Shown piece after piece: positions 1 to 13,363 of a DNA stretch of 64,000 nucleotides (positions are counted from its first letter, which is position 1; each line of letters opens with the position of its first letter). Under the pieces are notes generated by a model. It was given only the letters and a program-made list of their open reading frames with translations, was not told the origin of the DNA and did not search any database. The translations under genes and the position numbers were made by a program. Source of the DNA: Plecoglossus altivelis (Eukaryota; Chordata; Actinopteri; Osmeriformes; Plecoglossidae); assembly GCA_036571765.1 (NCBI GenBank), contig BROE01000010.1, positions 10,605,313 through 10,669,312 on the forward strand, given 5' to 3'.

Positions 1-225
1 CCAGACACCAAAGGCAGAAAAGGGCCCCCGACTTTGATCTCCCTCATGCGAGAATTCAGTAATTTTCCACCGCTATGCCACCGCGGTGGTAATATTGGAT
101 TTAAAGAAATCACTCTTATTTTCCTCCTGTCCACTCGTGTACGGCCCGCGGTGTTGTTGCGAGCCATTGGAGCGACCTCACACTGCAGCGTGTTGGAGAA
201 TGAAGCCAGACAGACAGGTATGGGG

Positions 226-228
<3 letters not shown>

Positions 229-262
<34 letters not shown>
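229..262. repeat. (AG)n microsatellite
   Basis: An uninterrupted AG dinucleotide run of about 17 units follows seven G residues. It creates the Arg-Glu repeat frames seen on this strand, which are not genes. Confidence 0.95.
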
Positions 263-267
<5 letters not shown>

Positions 268-3200
268 CAGAAAAAGAGTTAGGTAAAGAGAGAGGCACAC
301 ATCCTCAGGTGTCGAATCTCCTTTTTGCGCAATAAAGATGCTCCCTGAAAGGGGCACAGGGGTGTTTACACCATGTGGGGTTTATCAGGCAGCGTAGGTT
401 GTCATGGTTCCACGCTCAGCACCTTGTTGTTGATAACATTCCTTCTCAACGTTGTTGCGTGTCTAAAGGTGGATTAGCACTGCTAGGCAAGGCTGTGGAT
501 TAGTCTGCACTTGATCATTTCAGATCATTTGGTAATGGAATGAAAAAGCTCTGCTCCTGCTCCTCTCCTGCTTGCCATGTAACATATCGATTCGCTCGAA
601 GTTTGCTTGTGTTTACTGGAAAGTTTCTATCAATCCCAGAAGCCTCTGGGCCGCCTCCGGTCTGCTGAAGGCTTGATTAGCTCTCTGGCAGCCGGACTGC
701 CGGTAAGTACAGTCACAAGGACAAGAGAGTTGGCTGCTTCATTGAGTCTCCTATGAAAGACAGGCCGTTCGCCTTGGCGTCTCAAGGTCACCCGGCTAAT
801 GCACACGTTCATCCTTAAGCGTCCTACGCTTCTATTATGGGATTCCTCGGCCCCTCCTGCCAGGGCCTAACCCGGAGGCAGGATGCGGTGGTGTCTGTGG
901 CCATCAGGCTCCGCCCTCCTGGCCGAGAGAGAGCCTTCCCCGGTGCTGAGGTCCACTCAGACAGACGCTCCGCTTAGCAAGGAACCCAAGGCTGCCAGCT
1001 CACTTCACGTGTTGTGTTTTTTTTTTGCTGTTTATCAGTCTCTCCTGAAACAAATCGCTCTTGAATGCACAATACTATAGGTTACTTGTTACTTTGCAAA
1101 GGCCGTCTCGGCCAAACCGGTTTCAACAACGCCGGTTTTTCCCAAGGATCATTTGAGACACGAGGGTCCACTCAGATGTGTGTGTGTGTGTGACGGCCTT
1201 AACCCATCGTTTTTGCTGTGTTTGCGTGCGTGCGAGGCTCCAACCAACCCTGTCTGATGCGCGCGTGCTGAAGCCGGTTCCCTGTGTGACCGTCTGCTCG
1301 TCCCTCTCCAGGAGGGGTGCGAGAGGTTAATAGGGTTTTGACATAAGAGTTGACGTGCCGAGCTGCTCCTCTGGCTCCTGCTCCTGTAATGTTCGCGCAC
1401 GCACCGGGCGGAACGCCGTCTGTCAGCAGGTCAAGGACAAGGCGTGGGGCTGGAGGGCGGGGGGGGGGGAAACAGGAGGCAGCAGATGGTGGGGGGGGGG
1501 GTGAGAGGGGAGGGGGGCAGGGTAGTGAAAGAGGGAGGAAGGGAGACACGGGGGGAAAGGAGGGATGGTGTGAACGAGGCCGGGGAAGCGGCGAAGGTGA
1601 TGTATTTTTCAGCGCTGGTCCAGATCATAGCAGTCGGCGGGTGTTAGGCTTTGCGGCTGACACGCTACATTGACCTGAGATCTGTGTACCCAACAGATAC
1701 CTTGTAGCGCTTCTAAACCCAACCTGGCAAATCTCCTCATTCCAGAGGAGAGATGGTGAAAAACGGAACAACACACCAAGACTCTCCAATATTGACAATA
1801 CATCCTAAATCCTTAGTGATTGCAAATGTATGACACTGTATCTGTTTGTGTTCCTGCTTTCCAGAACCATCTAATCTGAAGAGGACAGGTAAAGAAAACA
1901 GCAGAATCTAAGCCTTTTCCTGAAATCCTTCCACAGCACACAACCCGTAAGGAGAAGTAGGTTCAGGTCAGATGCCCTCCAAGGTGGGCTGTGGGCATGG
2001 AGGGAGAGAGGGAGACCCTGCAGGGTCCACCTCTGAGCAGGAATGCCCTTAAGCAGGGCCTTTCAGAGTTCAGTCAGCCTTTGTCCATTGTGATGCAATT
2101 CTCCCCAGACGTGCCCACATTCTGCACATGCACACGCCTTTCCCATTGGCTGCCAGCAAGCACATCCTGGACACCCCCGTCCCTGTTTTTTTGATCACAT
2201 TGTCAATGGAGCGTTTGTTTCGTTTCACCAGGAGCCCCGGCGGAGACAGGGCCACGTTCTCCGCGTCGACAAACCCGAAGTGACAGCTTTTGGAATTGTT
2301 TCGGACTAAGTTGGGGAGGATAACATATCTTGTCCGTGTTTTAGTTAGCTGCACACGTTTCCACCCGGCCTGCTAAGTCACAAGCTGTGCTGGTTCTGTT
2401 CCTCGGCGCACCTTACCCATCCTCATCCATCATAGTGGAGGGTTAGATCCAGGCCGCGCTCCCAGAGATGGATGAGTCCGCTTCTGCCGTACCTTCTGAG
2501 ACAGTGAGGTACAGTCCTGCACAGTGGAAATGTTTTGCTAGACAAATACGGCTTACGCACACACACCAGGTCATGTGGCTGTCTGTGATAGTGCAGACGT
2601 TGCCCGCCGGCCACACAAATGTGGACTCTCTCTGCACGCACGTACGCACAAGCGCTAATGAGCTCACGCCGATCCCCCCACTTATGCTGACGGGCACGAG
2701 CCGCACGCACGCGGCACGGAAACCTTTCAACCCTAACTCATTAGCCAAACAACTCTAAATTAAAGATGTTTACCACAGATGTACAGTACATGTTGCGCAT
2801 TTGCACTCATTAAAACCCCCCCAGCGTCACAACGCTATTTCTGGCATAGTACCACCAGCACAAGACGATCCATAGTAATTGAGCTAATGTTTCGGGTAAA
2901 GTCCCCGTTCTCCAAATAGGTTGTCATTTGTCATGACTGGATTGAAGGGAATAAGAGCCAATTGGTTTGTGTGCAGCAGGTGGTTGAGTTAATTTCGCTC
3001 TCTGTCAGTTGGAGAGAGGCTTCCTACAGGGAGAGGAGCACAGACTCTGACAGAAGTTAGCGAGGAGTGGCCGAGCGCACAGTCTCATCCCTCTCCTCCC
3101 CATACTAATCAGTCGTGCTTTTGCACTTCCATTGTTAGGACGAGCTGGCCCACATCCTCAGGGAGCGCGCTCTCTCGTTCTCTCGCCCTCCTCCTCACCA

Positions 3201-3420
3201 TCTCCCTCGTTCTCTTCGTTACTCCATCTCTCTCTCTCTCTCTCCTCGTCTCCGTCTCTCTCTTTTCCGCCTGCCCGCCCACTCCCCGACTCCTTAATCT
3301 TTTTAATTCTTTTCACCACCAAATGTTCTGTTCTCTTCTCCCCCTCTCTCACTTTGACTCTGTTGCAGCACTCGATCTTAGCGCCTCTCTTTGCCCCATC
3401 TTTGTCAAAGATCCCTTACG

Positions 3421-3430
<10 letters not shown>

Positions 3431-3473
<43 letters not shown>
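3431..3473. repeat. (CT)n microsatellite
   Basis: An uninterrupted CT run lies inside a longer pyrimidine-rich stretch, about 3170-3600. It explains the Ser/Leu-rich frames there. Confidence 0.95.
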
Positions 3474-3476
<3 letters not shown>

Positions 3477-3640
3477 GCTTACGGATCAATCTTTCCCTCC
3501 CTCCATCTTTTGCTGTCTATGATCTCCATATTTTTCCTCCCTCTCACTCTCTCTCGCAGACTCCTCCTCTCCGCTCTCGCTCCCTTTCTCGCTTTAAAAA
3601 CCTTTTAGTTCAAATCCCTTCCGTCCCTCGTCGCCCCCTC

Positions 3641-3672
3641 TCTCCTCCTCCTCCTCCTCCTCCTCCTCCTCT
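3641..3672. repeat. (CTC)n trinucleotide repeat
   Basis: About ten CTC units. The purine strand would read GAG. No coding frame is supported around it. Confidence 0.9.
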
Positions 3673-4111
3673 CTGCTGTAGTGGAGGAGGCGGCACTGAT
3701 GTAAACACACAGAGAGTCTGACGGATTCTTTTATTACCTCCCTCCTTGGGGGCAGCCTCCCACCCCCTTTCTGCTTCCGTCACCCCTGTCGACCACGGAA
3801 GCAGACTTCACTCCCCATAAGCCTGCCTGCCTGCCTACCCACCAGTTCTCCTCCCACCGTCATGTCAATGGGACGTTGGTGAGAGTGATTAGGGTGCTGG
3901 GAGCGGGCAGGCCCACCACATCATCCCCCTTCTGGTATGGAAATATAAGATGATGCTTCTGCGGATGGAGAGTAGGCTGTGCGGTACCTGAGCATGTGGC
4001 AGCAGGCTGGGAAGGTGGGAGGAACCAACACACATCTAGTGCTGGGCCCGTCAGGCAAACAGGGGTGTTAGGTGATGAGAAAGTGTCATTTGAGGATGTT
4101 TTCTTTCCCTG

Positions 4112-4207
4112 CACGCACAAACACCCACACACACACACAGACACACACACACACACACCCACACACACACACAGACAGACAGACACACACACACACATAC
4201 ACACACC
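4112..4207. repeat. (CA)n compound microsatellite
   Basis: A CA run of about 95 bases is broken by CACCCA and GACA interruptions, as in an old, stabilised microsatellite. Confidence 0.95.
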
Positions 4208-5683
4208 ACTCTGTCCCCCTTGGGGACGGCAGACGACTGTCAGAGCTGAGATGATCACCCTGGAGTGTGTCTGCATTCCTCTGCAGGTGACAGCACAGAT
4301 CCACCACTGGTTATCCAATCTGTTACATCTCATTTCTGCCCATCTCCAGGGATGATGGCGTTCCACCCTCTGACTATTTCAGGATCTCTGTTAGTGTGAG
4401 GCTGTGTTTGTGTGCGCGCGCGTGTGTGTAGGAGAGGATGCCTGCGCTTGTTTGTTTGCGGGCGCACACGCGCGTCCATGTGCGTCCGCACGTGCAAGAG
4501 TGTGTACCACGCGCACGCAGTGGTTGCGAGCTTGTTTCAAACAGCCAGTCTGCACGATGACATTTTCTTTCATGCTAGAAGGTCTACGCCGGTGTTGCTA
4601 TTGTTGATTCGTTTGTAGCGCACGCCATCTCCCACCTTCCTGTTTTCAAGCGACCTTTCTCTTCAAAGTGTATGAAAGGCGCCTGTTTCGCGTCCTGATC
4701 AAAGTGTTCCGACTGCGCGCATGGCCTTCCATGCGCTTGTGTCACTTTCTCAAACGAGACAGACAGCAGACCCTCAAACCTCCACTCTATTCTTGGATCA
4801 AGACGAGCGTTGCGGACTTTGTTGGCGTTGATCACAATGACGGCGCCCTGTAGAATTGCGCCCGCCTGGGGTTGGTGCTCTTGTTTGATGTGTTAAGTCG
4901 ACTATGTTTCAAGCAGAGCACCGACAGAAACAGTACTGCGGACCGCTGGTTGATGGTCGCTGTCCGTGGTGCTGAACAGTCTTGACTTGATGTCGAAGTA
5001 TGCAATACTGTGTGTCAACACCTGTTTGGAAATCTGGGTTAATTCCGCAGCAAACTCAGGACGAGATAGTCTTAGAGGATCAAGTGCCATAACGATTTCT
5101 TGGCACGTCAACTAAACCAGACCGTCACCATGTCATAATCCATAAACGTTGAATATGATCTCTGACAAATCTCATGGCTGATCATCATGATAAATAAACA
5201 ATCTCTGTTCGGCGACTCGGTCATTTTCGTCACAGCCTGCCTCATTTTGGTTTCTGGATTTTTTGGGGGTGGTGATTAAGGCTGTCAGCGGTCAATGTCA
5301 GGAGGTATAGATTTTCTCAGTAGGAACGGCGACCACATCACAGGAGAAGGTGTTCCAGGGAAACAACACAGAGGCATTGTGCAGCCCTGAAGGGAGACAC
5401 GGAGGATAGAGATGAGCTTGAAAGGTTGAGGTATTGAATCTGTATCCTGACAGATGAATGACCTTTCTTGCTCTTGTTGTTGGCGGGAGGGGGGAGGGAG
5501 GGCAGGGAAGGGGGCTTGGGGGGAGGGGAGGGGGAAAGCCGTGCGAGCTCGTGGACACCGAGATGGCTGGATTCAGCCCCACCCAAGCCCGCCTCACATC
5601 ACACACACAGCCATGGGTCCTGACGTGGACACAACGCTCTGCACACACACATGCTGTCCACACGCAGGATATCCTGACAGTAT

Positions 5684-5865
5684 CATTAATATAAAATATA
5701 TATGATGAGAAATATGTATGATAAATTGTATAATCTACACCAGGACTTACGATGCCTTTAAATCTCTCCTCTTCTTTAAATACTCCTGACTTTTATTATA
5801 TACTACTTTTATATATATAAATATATAGTATCTTATACTTATTTATATTTATACCCACCATGAGA
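5684..5865. other. AT-rich island
   Basis: A short, very AT-rich stretch with TATATA runs and self-complementary pieces around 5797-5832, set in DNA near 50% GC. It may be an old transposon remnant or an easily unwound element. No coding content is seen. Confidence 0.6.
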
Positions 5866-7156
5866 GTGATTATGGGATATTCAATGTGATGGGAATACCA
5901 ATGACTTTCCTCTCATGATCTTCCCTTCACCTTGGGCTCTTCCTTTCAAAATGCCACTCTCTCTCTCCTTCTCGCTCTCACTCCCCCATGTTCCTCCCCT
6001 CCCTCCCCTCTCTCCCCTCCCTCCTTCCCCGTCTCGCAAGGTGAGCCTCACAAATCACCTCTTCACATGTCTGCCTCTCCAGCTGACGAGTGGAGCCTGC
6101 GGAGGGTGGAGGATGGGGACCACGGCGGAGTGGGTCAGCGTGGGAGCGCATCGTTGTTCCCCATCTCTGCCCGCCGCCGACATTTCCTTCAGCGGGGAGA
6201 CTGGGGAGGTAATCTGTTTGCTCTGTGCGTTGCACATGTGTGGGGTATTTGAGCATGGAGCAGGGGGGGATGGAATACACGGCCTGCATTGGGTTACTGC
6301 TGCTTCGCACAGGGCCCTTTGTTGCTGTGGCCAAGTGGTGAAGATCATGAAGACAAAACGGCGGCTGCAAAGTAACTCGGCTCTCCATTCGTCATCCTGC
6401 GCGCTGACAGTTACAGAGGGAATGACGCCGCGCCTATCTGCGCTCCATTAGTCTACCTGAGCAATGAGCCTTATTGGGCAGCTTCCATTGATTTCTCTTT
6501 AGTCATGCTTTGTGATGACTCATGGTGTCACACATCCCGCTCAATATATTCAGAGCCATCTGTCCCAAACCAGTCCCGGACTTATTATTTTCAATAGAAG
6601 AGCTCTATTAAATGTGTTTTTGGTCTAGAACTCTCTGTCTGGGTCACAGCTTCTAAATTATGCGGTTTGGCTGTTTTGGCAGGATGAAGGTACGTCTCTG
6701 AGTGTTTTCGAAACCAACACGCCGACGTCCCTGCTGTCCCCTGAACAACCCGACACCCCTGCGGTGACCCTTTCCTCTCCTTCCCCTCCTCCTCTCAGCT
6801 CTCGCCTCTCCACTCACACCTTCACTGCTGAGTCTGCCTGCTTCCCAGAAAGCAGAGGGGTTCAAACGCCAACGAAAGGTTAAAATACGGGGCAGGCAGA
6901 TTGACAAATTGTCTTGTAGGGAGAGAAGTGAAGACAGATTGAGGAGGAGAGCGCAGGTCAAAAGGAGGTAAGGAGACGGGCGGGTGAGAAAACAGGCCTG
7001 TCTCGTCCTCCTTATCCTCCTCCCGTCTGCGTCAGACGCCAGCCCTCCTGTGACCTGGAATGATTTCACCTTCCCATGATCCTCTGGGCCCCTCCAGCTG
7101 CATCGTCCTGCTGATTCTTCTCTCCTGTCTCTTTCAACCATTCTGTCTCTATCTTT

Positions 7157-7158
<2 letters not shown>

Positions 7159-7188
<30 letters not shown>
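7159..7188. repeat. (AC)n microsatellite
   Basis: An uninterrupted AC run of about 30 bases followed by GACAGACA. Confidence 0.95.
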
Positions 7189-7192
<4 letters not shown>

Positions 7193-9375
7193 GACACCCT
7201 CCACCACACCCCCAGCTCCCCTCTGTCCACCCTTGGCTCCCAGCCCAGCAGTTCTCACCTATCTCTGCCCTGCTGTTTGCACCCAGCCCCGTATAAAGGA
7301 CACACAGAAACCAACCTCAAGTTGAACTTGTGAAGGCTATTTGTAGCAAGGTGACCAAACGTGTTTTATAGTTTTATAAGTCTGACATGTCACTTGGGCT
7401 TCAGTATATCATTTCAAATAACGCTTTTCGCAGACAAATCAATTATTTAAATATCTCCGGTTTCTATTACTTTTGATAAATATTCAAATGTAGATTATCC
7501 ATTGTGATATTCACAAGCTGAGCCATAACATAATAGGCAGGTAAATAACAACCTGAAGAATACAAATTTCATTCTTGCTGGCTATCATGTTGCATGACTG
7601 ATGATGTTGTCATGCTTTCTTGAACCCTCCTTTTGTGGCGAGTATTTTCGGCGCCCTGCAACATCCGTAATTGCATTCCCCATCTGTCCAGATCCAGAAC
7701 GCTCCATACATCATCATCATAGAAATTTCATTCATTCCCGCTGTGTTAAAAAGGGGCTGCATTCATAAGCAGCAGTGAGAGAGATAACACTGTTGCATCG
7801 TTGGGACCAAACACTGGACAAGGTTAATCACTCAAACCCATTTGTTTTGAAATGTTTCGGGGTACAAAGGATCAGGGAGAGGGAGAGAGCGAGAGTGAGG
7901 GAGAGCGAGTGAGAGCTGATGGAAATCTCTTGTGTACTTTATCCTCAGCGGGGGGGGGGGGAGAGAGTGGTGGAGGGTCTATGTCTCTCTCCCTCAACCC
8001 CTCCCCCCTCTCTCTCTCTTCTCCTCTCGCTCTTCTTCTTCTCTTCATGTATGTGTCCGCATGCCCTTGGCATTTGGAGAGCCCTCGCGTCACAAGAGAG
8101 TGAACTCCAGAGCTGGCATCACAAGGGAAGTCATTACCACTGGCTTTGAACAAGACGCTGTCGAAAGTAAGGAAAGTTGATTGAACAACAAAGCTTTTAA
8201 TGTCCGGAATGTTCGGGACATGGATTGGTATCCTAGAGAGGATACGTTATTGATGTGTGTAAAGCACACAGCACATTCGCGCTCGCGCACACAGACAATG
8301 CTAGACGGTGTCAGCCCAGTGCATCACTATCAAACCCGATGCTCACATGCTCTCTTGTTATACCCTATAGGTGACAAAGCTACTCCTGGGCAGGCCGGCA
8401 CAGTCACGAACATATAATCAAAGGGCTCATGTGAATCGAAGCTGGGGAAAAAAGTCAATCGCAGATTGATCATAGACGGATGTACAAGCTGAGCCAAAAT
8501 CAATAATAAAGAGTTTTATTTCCAAACAAGATGGCCAGCTGTCTAGAGTGATGCATGGATTGGGCTCCTTCACGTCCATCAGACAGACAGGAAAGCTGAT
8601 CTGCCTCTGCAGGACATAAACAAATAGCCGGAGAAAATATAATTTCTCATATTGATAATAACATCACGAGAGGGGTAAACAACCAAGCCTCTCCAGGATG
8701 CCGAATCTGTTTTCTCCCTCTTCCTCCCTCGGACGTCTCCTCCAGGATCCATTACAAGACAGATGACCAGAGGGATCTTTTTACCTTGATTTTCCCAGGC
8801 AGGTTTTACTCTCGTTTACAGTAATGACTTGGCAGGAGACCAAACTGGGTAGCAACACACCAACTAGGATTAAAAGGAAATGGAGGACAGAGGAATCGGA
8901 GATGTAATGGCAGCTGCAAGACGCCGGCGAACTGTGGAAGCGTCTAAACCTTGCCCCCGAAACAAACCATAGCACCTTGGGGAACACCTCACGCTAATGA
9001 TAGTAAGACTAGAATTCCTTGCATAAGGGGTGGGTACGCTTGTGTTTGTCCATTTATTAGCACCATTAAATGTGTGTGCAAACCAAATTGGTGGCAGTGG
9101 GCTACTCTGAGAGGGACATTACATAAGCAGTTATACCTTTTTTCATACAAGCTATTTGGAGTTCCAGTGATAACTGTGCTTACACTGTCTACCAGACTGA
9201 ACCGAGTTGTAGTCTATTTAAATAATCTTCACGGCACTAAGCCAACCTTTACCTACAGCAGGCTCCTATATCTGTCTATCAATAGATACCGCATTATTCG
9301 ACTGTATCTTTATCAGACGAGAAAATGATTAAAGTAGAAATGCAAATTACCTGTCAAGGTTTTTTTTGGGCCATC

Positions 9376-9389
9376 TCTTTCTCTCTCTA

Positions 9390-9430
<41 letters not shown>
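9376..9430. repeat. (CT)n microsatellite
   Basis: A CT run with a few TTT interruptions. Confidence 0.9.
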
Positions 9431-9435
<5 letters not shown>

Positions 9436-9687
9436 AAACACGGAGCCAAAAGGCTTTTTGAAAGGCAATTTTCTCTGCATGTATAATATGATAAAATACG
9501 AAACTGGGAACATGAGGAAATGAAAAGGACTGAGCGTTGTGAAAACGATAGCATAACGTGATTACCTTGAGAATATTAAGCATAGCTTTATTTGATCATC
9601 TTTCATTTATGGCACATTAGAATGTAATGGAAGTCCTGCCATCTGTTGCTGTGAGGGGGGAGGGATTTGGGGGGCTTTGTGGTGGGG

Positions 9688-10450
9688 NNNNNNNNNNNNN
9701 NNNNNNNNNNNNNNNNNNNNNNNNNNNNNNNNNNNNNNNNNNNNNNNNNNNNNNNNNNNNNNNNNNNNNNNNNNNNNNNNNNNNNNNNNNNNNNNNNNNN
9801 NNNNNNNNNNNNNNNNNNNNNNNNNNNNNNNNNNNNNNNNNNNNNNNNNNNNNNNNNNNNNNNNNNNNNNNNNNNNNNNNNNNNNNNNNNNNNNNNNNNN
9901 NNNNNNNNNNNNNNNNNNNNNNNNNNNNNNNNNNNNNNNNNNNNNNNNNNNNNNNNNNNNNNNNNNNNNNNNNNNNNNNNNNNNNNNNNNNNNNNNNNNN
10001 NNNNNNNNNNNNNNNNNNNNNNNNNNNNNNNNNNNNNNNNNNNNNNNNNNNNNNNNNNNNNNNNNNNNNNNNNNNNNNNNNNNNNNNNNNNNNNNNNNNN
10101 NNNNNNNNNNNNNNNNNNNNNNNNNNNNNNNNNNNNNNNNNNNNNNNNNNNNNNNNNNNNNNNNNNNNNNNNNNNNNNNNNNNNNNNNNNNNNNNNNNNN
10201 NNNNNNNNNNNNNNNNNNNNNNNNNNNNNNNNNNNNNNNNNNNNNNNNNNNNNNNNNNNNNNNNNNNNNNNNNNNNNNNNNNNNNNNNNNNNNNNNNNNN
10301 NNNNNNNNNNNNNNNNNNNNNNNNNNNNNNNNNNNNNNNNNNNNNNNNNNNNNNNNNNNNNNNNNNNNNNNNNNNNNNNNNNNNNNNNNNNNNNNNNNNN
10401 NNNNNNNNNNNNNNNNNNNNNNNNNNNNNNNNNNNNNNNNNNNNNNNNNN
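9688..10450. other. Assembly gap (763 N)
   Basis: An unbroken run of N. The left edge is G-rich (GGGG runs) and the right edge is C/T-rich, so the gap probably spans a low-complexity tract that could not be assembled. Open frames drawn across it are meaningless. Confidence 0.99.
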
Positions 10451-11837
10451 CCTCACTCCCCCATCTCTCTCCCCCTCTCTCTCGTCCTCTCTGCCTCGTT
10501 CCGGGCCTTCTAGCCTGTTCACGGTTGCAATCCCTATCACCCCAGTCCATATCACATAAGCCCCTTATCCCTCATCCTAAAGCACCACCTCTGCGCTCCC
10601 CTTCTATTTCAATCTGCGCTCAGCTGTAATAGAGTTTGCTCACCCCCTCTCCCGATGGGCGGACTCATTCCGCGTTGTCTCCCAGCCAATCTCTCTTAGC
10701 CGTATGTTTTCCCGCCGTCCCCCTGGTGGTAACGCCATGAGTCACAGGTCACAGCGGCTGCCGGGCCCCCCCCCTCCCCCGCTTTCCCTCGCCCCCCCTC
10801 CCTCTCTCCCCCCAGACCCCAGCTGGTTATGGAGCGTGGGCCGCCTCTCGTCGGGACTGCCGCGAAGTCAACAACCTCTCTGGGCTCCGCGCGAGGGCAA
10901 ATGACTATAGCGCTCTCCAGCTGAGTCTTCAATTACCCAGAGCGTACCCAGCTCCTGAGCCGCCTTTTCTGGGGAGATACCACATGGCGGCTGGGCCAAA
11001 GAGCTGTCTAGTGTGCATGCGGCTGGCAACAACCGCGGTGGAGTACCTCAAGTCGAGAAAAAAACGAACGGGCTCTTGTTAAATCCCAAACGCTTCCCTG
11101 AGCGAGAGGGGCGAATGAGTCACGTTACGGGGCCTGTTTCTTATGGCTCGCGCGGCATATCATCATCTTCGTTCCGCTCCGGAAGTGATTACGTGTTGCT
11201 ATTAGGAAAGAGCAGATTATCTTCGTTGCCGTGATGTAAGTAAGCCATGGTATCTGTGGTCGCCAGCCGTCATTACTGTATGGAGACGCGTTCAGAAGTC
11301 TGCCGTTCAACATCTCCAAGAATACCCTCTGTTCTCACCAGTTTAGACTCCATTACAAGCCTTTATTCAGGATGGCATCCTTTGGAAACTGGCCAGTGAT
11401 TTTTTCTCCTTTGCAGTGTCCTGTTTCCATACACACAGTCCCCTGGCATCAGACGCCTTATTCAATTCTATTAGCCGCTTCAGGATTAATAATAATGGTG
11501 CTTAATCTGAAACATGGCCAGTGCCCAGCTCTGTACCCAAAGCACTGCTGCCTGAACGCTTCCCAATGCACCCCCCACAGCCATTACCCCAGACGACCCT
11601 GGCCCCCAGGTCTCCATTGTGCAGTCGGCTGGCTTTCTATCTGTGGAAGAAAAGGTGAAGAATAGGAGAAGAAGAGAGGGGAGGTTCCTGCTGAGGTTCC
11701 AAATAAAACCATTTACACACGGCGAGGGATGTGGGCTCGATCCTTCCAAAGCTAATTAAAAATGTGACCTGGCGCTGAGGGGAAACCAGGAGGAGTGTCA
11801 TCCCCTTATACCCCTCCATCATCCCTCTCCAGCGGCT

Positions 11838-11840
<3 letters not shown>

Positions 11841-11884
<44 letters not shown>
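11841..11884. repeat. (TC)n microsatellite
   Basis: An uninterrupted TC run at the start of a longer pyrimidine tract reaching about 11950. Confidence 0.95.
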
Positions 11885-11886
<2 letters not shown>

Positions 11887-13321
11887 CGTCTCTCTCTCTC
11901 TCTCTTCCTCTCCGTCTCCCTCTCTCGCTCATTCTCTTTCTCTGTCGTTCACCCCCTCCCCTTTCTGGATCCACTGTCAGGAAGTAAATCACAGACTTCT
12001 CTCCTCAAAAGACAATTGGTGGCTTAGATGGTGTACCGCCAGCCAATGAGGTGAGGTGACTTGAGAGTCCTTGCGTGGGTCCCGTGGCCAAGCCTTCCGA
12101 GAGGGCCTTTGAATGACAGGTATGGATTCTATAAGTGTTGCTTTTCCTGGAGCCAGTTCAATGAGAATTTAACGCCCCACGGCTGAGGGATGCTATCTTC
12201 CCCTCCTTTGTCTCTCCCACACAACCTCCAACCAGATCGTTGGGAAAGCCAAACATGGCAACTCCGAGCGATTCCTTGTATTCCCTCAGCTACATGAAAG
12301 GTAGGGTAAATGTTGTTGTTTTTTTATCAGCAACACATTCTGCCATTGAGCATGAAGTTTGGTTTTCCCCTTCATTTGTCTCTGACAGATCAAAATATGA
12401 CAGCTTGTAGTGTCTGAATCGCTTACGTAAGTACCTATCTGGGCCTTAATTCGCTCCTGTCTTTGTAGGCTAGATTGTTGGGCTGTAATAAATCTGCTTG
12501 TACAGAGGATTTCGCTGGAGGTTTGAGGTTGAGTTCTCGGCAGCCGAGCTACTGTGGTTTTCTCAATCTCTTGATCAAAGCGAATGTATGCATGAAAGTG
12601 TACGGATACTGCTGTGGGCAAGATCACACTCGCGCGCTTCATTTAAGCAACTATCCACAAAAATGTGAATGAAATCAAGGTCGCCATCGCTACGTCTGCC
12701 TGCGTTGGAATGTGAATGACACCGTGTTCTCTGCTCCCAGAAACCACACTAGTTTATCAAACACCCTCCGTGTTTTTTTCTTTTCGGCCCCAAAACGTCA
12801 ACAACCTCCGGCACAAGACCCATGGCGCCGCATGATGGCGGCCGCTCTGGCATCGCTCGTTAGAATCATCGCCACATCCAGACGCCGCATTCCTTCTTTT
12901 CTCAAGGATCCTTCAGGTTCCCAGCATCGGTCCTGAGACAAATGGACGCGCGGGGTTCTGCACCATTAGCCGAGAGGAACATTTCCTCCGGGCCTTCCAT
13001 TACTCTGGCATCCACTCCCCCCACGAGGGGTGACTCTTCCCCCAAGCCGTTTGTCATACCTGTACCAGCGAGAAGCATCGCCCTCAGTCTGGGGCTTCTC
13101 CGCTGCCCTGAAGCGAAATGCATCACATGGACAGGTTACCTATAACCCTGCATCCTGGCGAAAAAGAACCAGCCAACACGTTCCACTTGCAGATTGAAAA
13201 CTGTGACAGCAGAAGTCAGCATTGCAGCTTCGTGGACGATGCTGGATTTCCGGAAGCACTTTGGGCCATTAGCATAGAAATGAGTTCTAGATGTGGAGAT
13301 GGACTTTGAAGACACACGTAT

Positions 13322-13363
13322 CACACACACGCACACACGCACACACACACACACACACGCACA
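13322..13363. repeat. (CA)n microsatellite
   Basis: A CA run with CG interruptions. Confidence 0.95.

Larger units (their letters stand above)
1..9687. other. Gene-free stretch, 5' part of window
   Basis: No open frame here resembles a known protein; the open frames are short and mostly run through simple repeats. The stretch is moderately GC-rich, with an AT-rich island near 5684-5865. Visible simple repeats include (AG)n at 229-262, a G-rich purine tract near 1440-1560, (CT)n at 3431-3473, (CTC)n at 3641-3672, (CA)n at 4112-4207, (AC)n at 7159-7188 and (CT)n at 9376-9430. It could be intergenic DNA or part of a long intron. Conserved regulatory elements may be present but cannot be told from single-sequence reading. 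Confidence 0.7.

Noticed and set aside
5797..5832. Self-complementary TATATA-rich segment as a possible microRNA hairpin
   Set aside because: The pairing is simple AT repeat symmetry with no stable stem of microRNA type.
6075..6211. Exon-like block between CTCTCCAG and GGTAATC with an open frame (ADEWSLRRVEDGDHGG...)
   Set aside because: The splice-like signals fit, but the translated protein is unrecognised, several frames are open, and no partner exon was found; not reported as a gene.
9603..10629. Several open frames of about 280-320 codons on both strands
   Set aside because: They span the 763-base N gap and are almost entirely undetermined residues.
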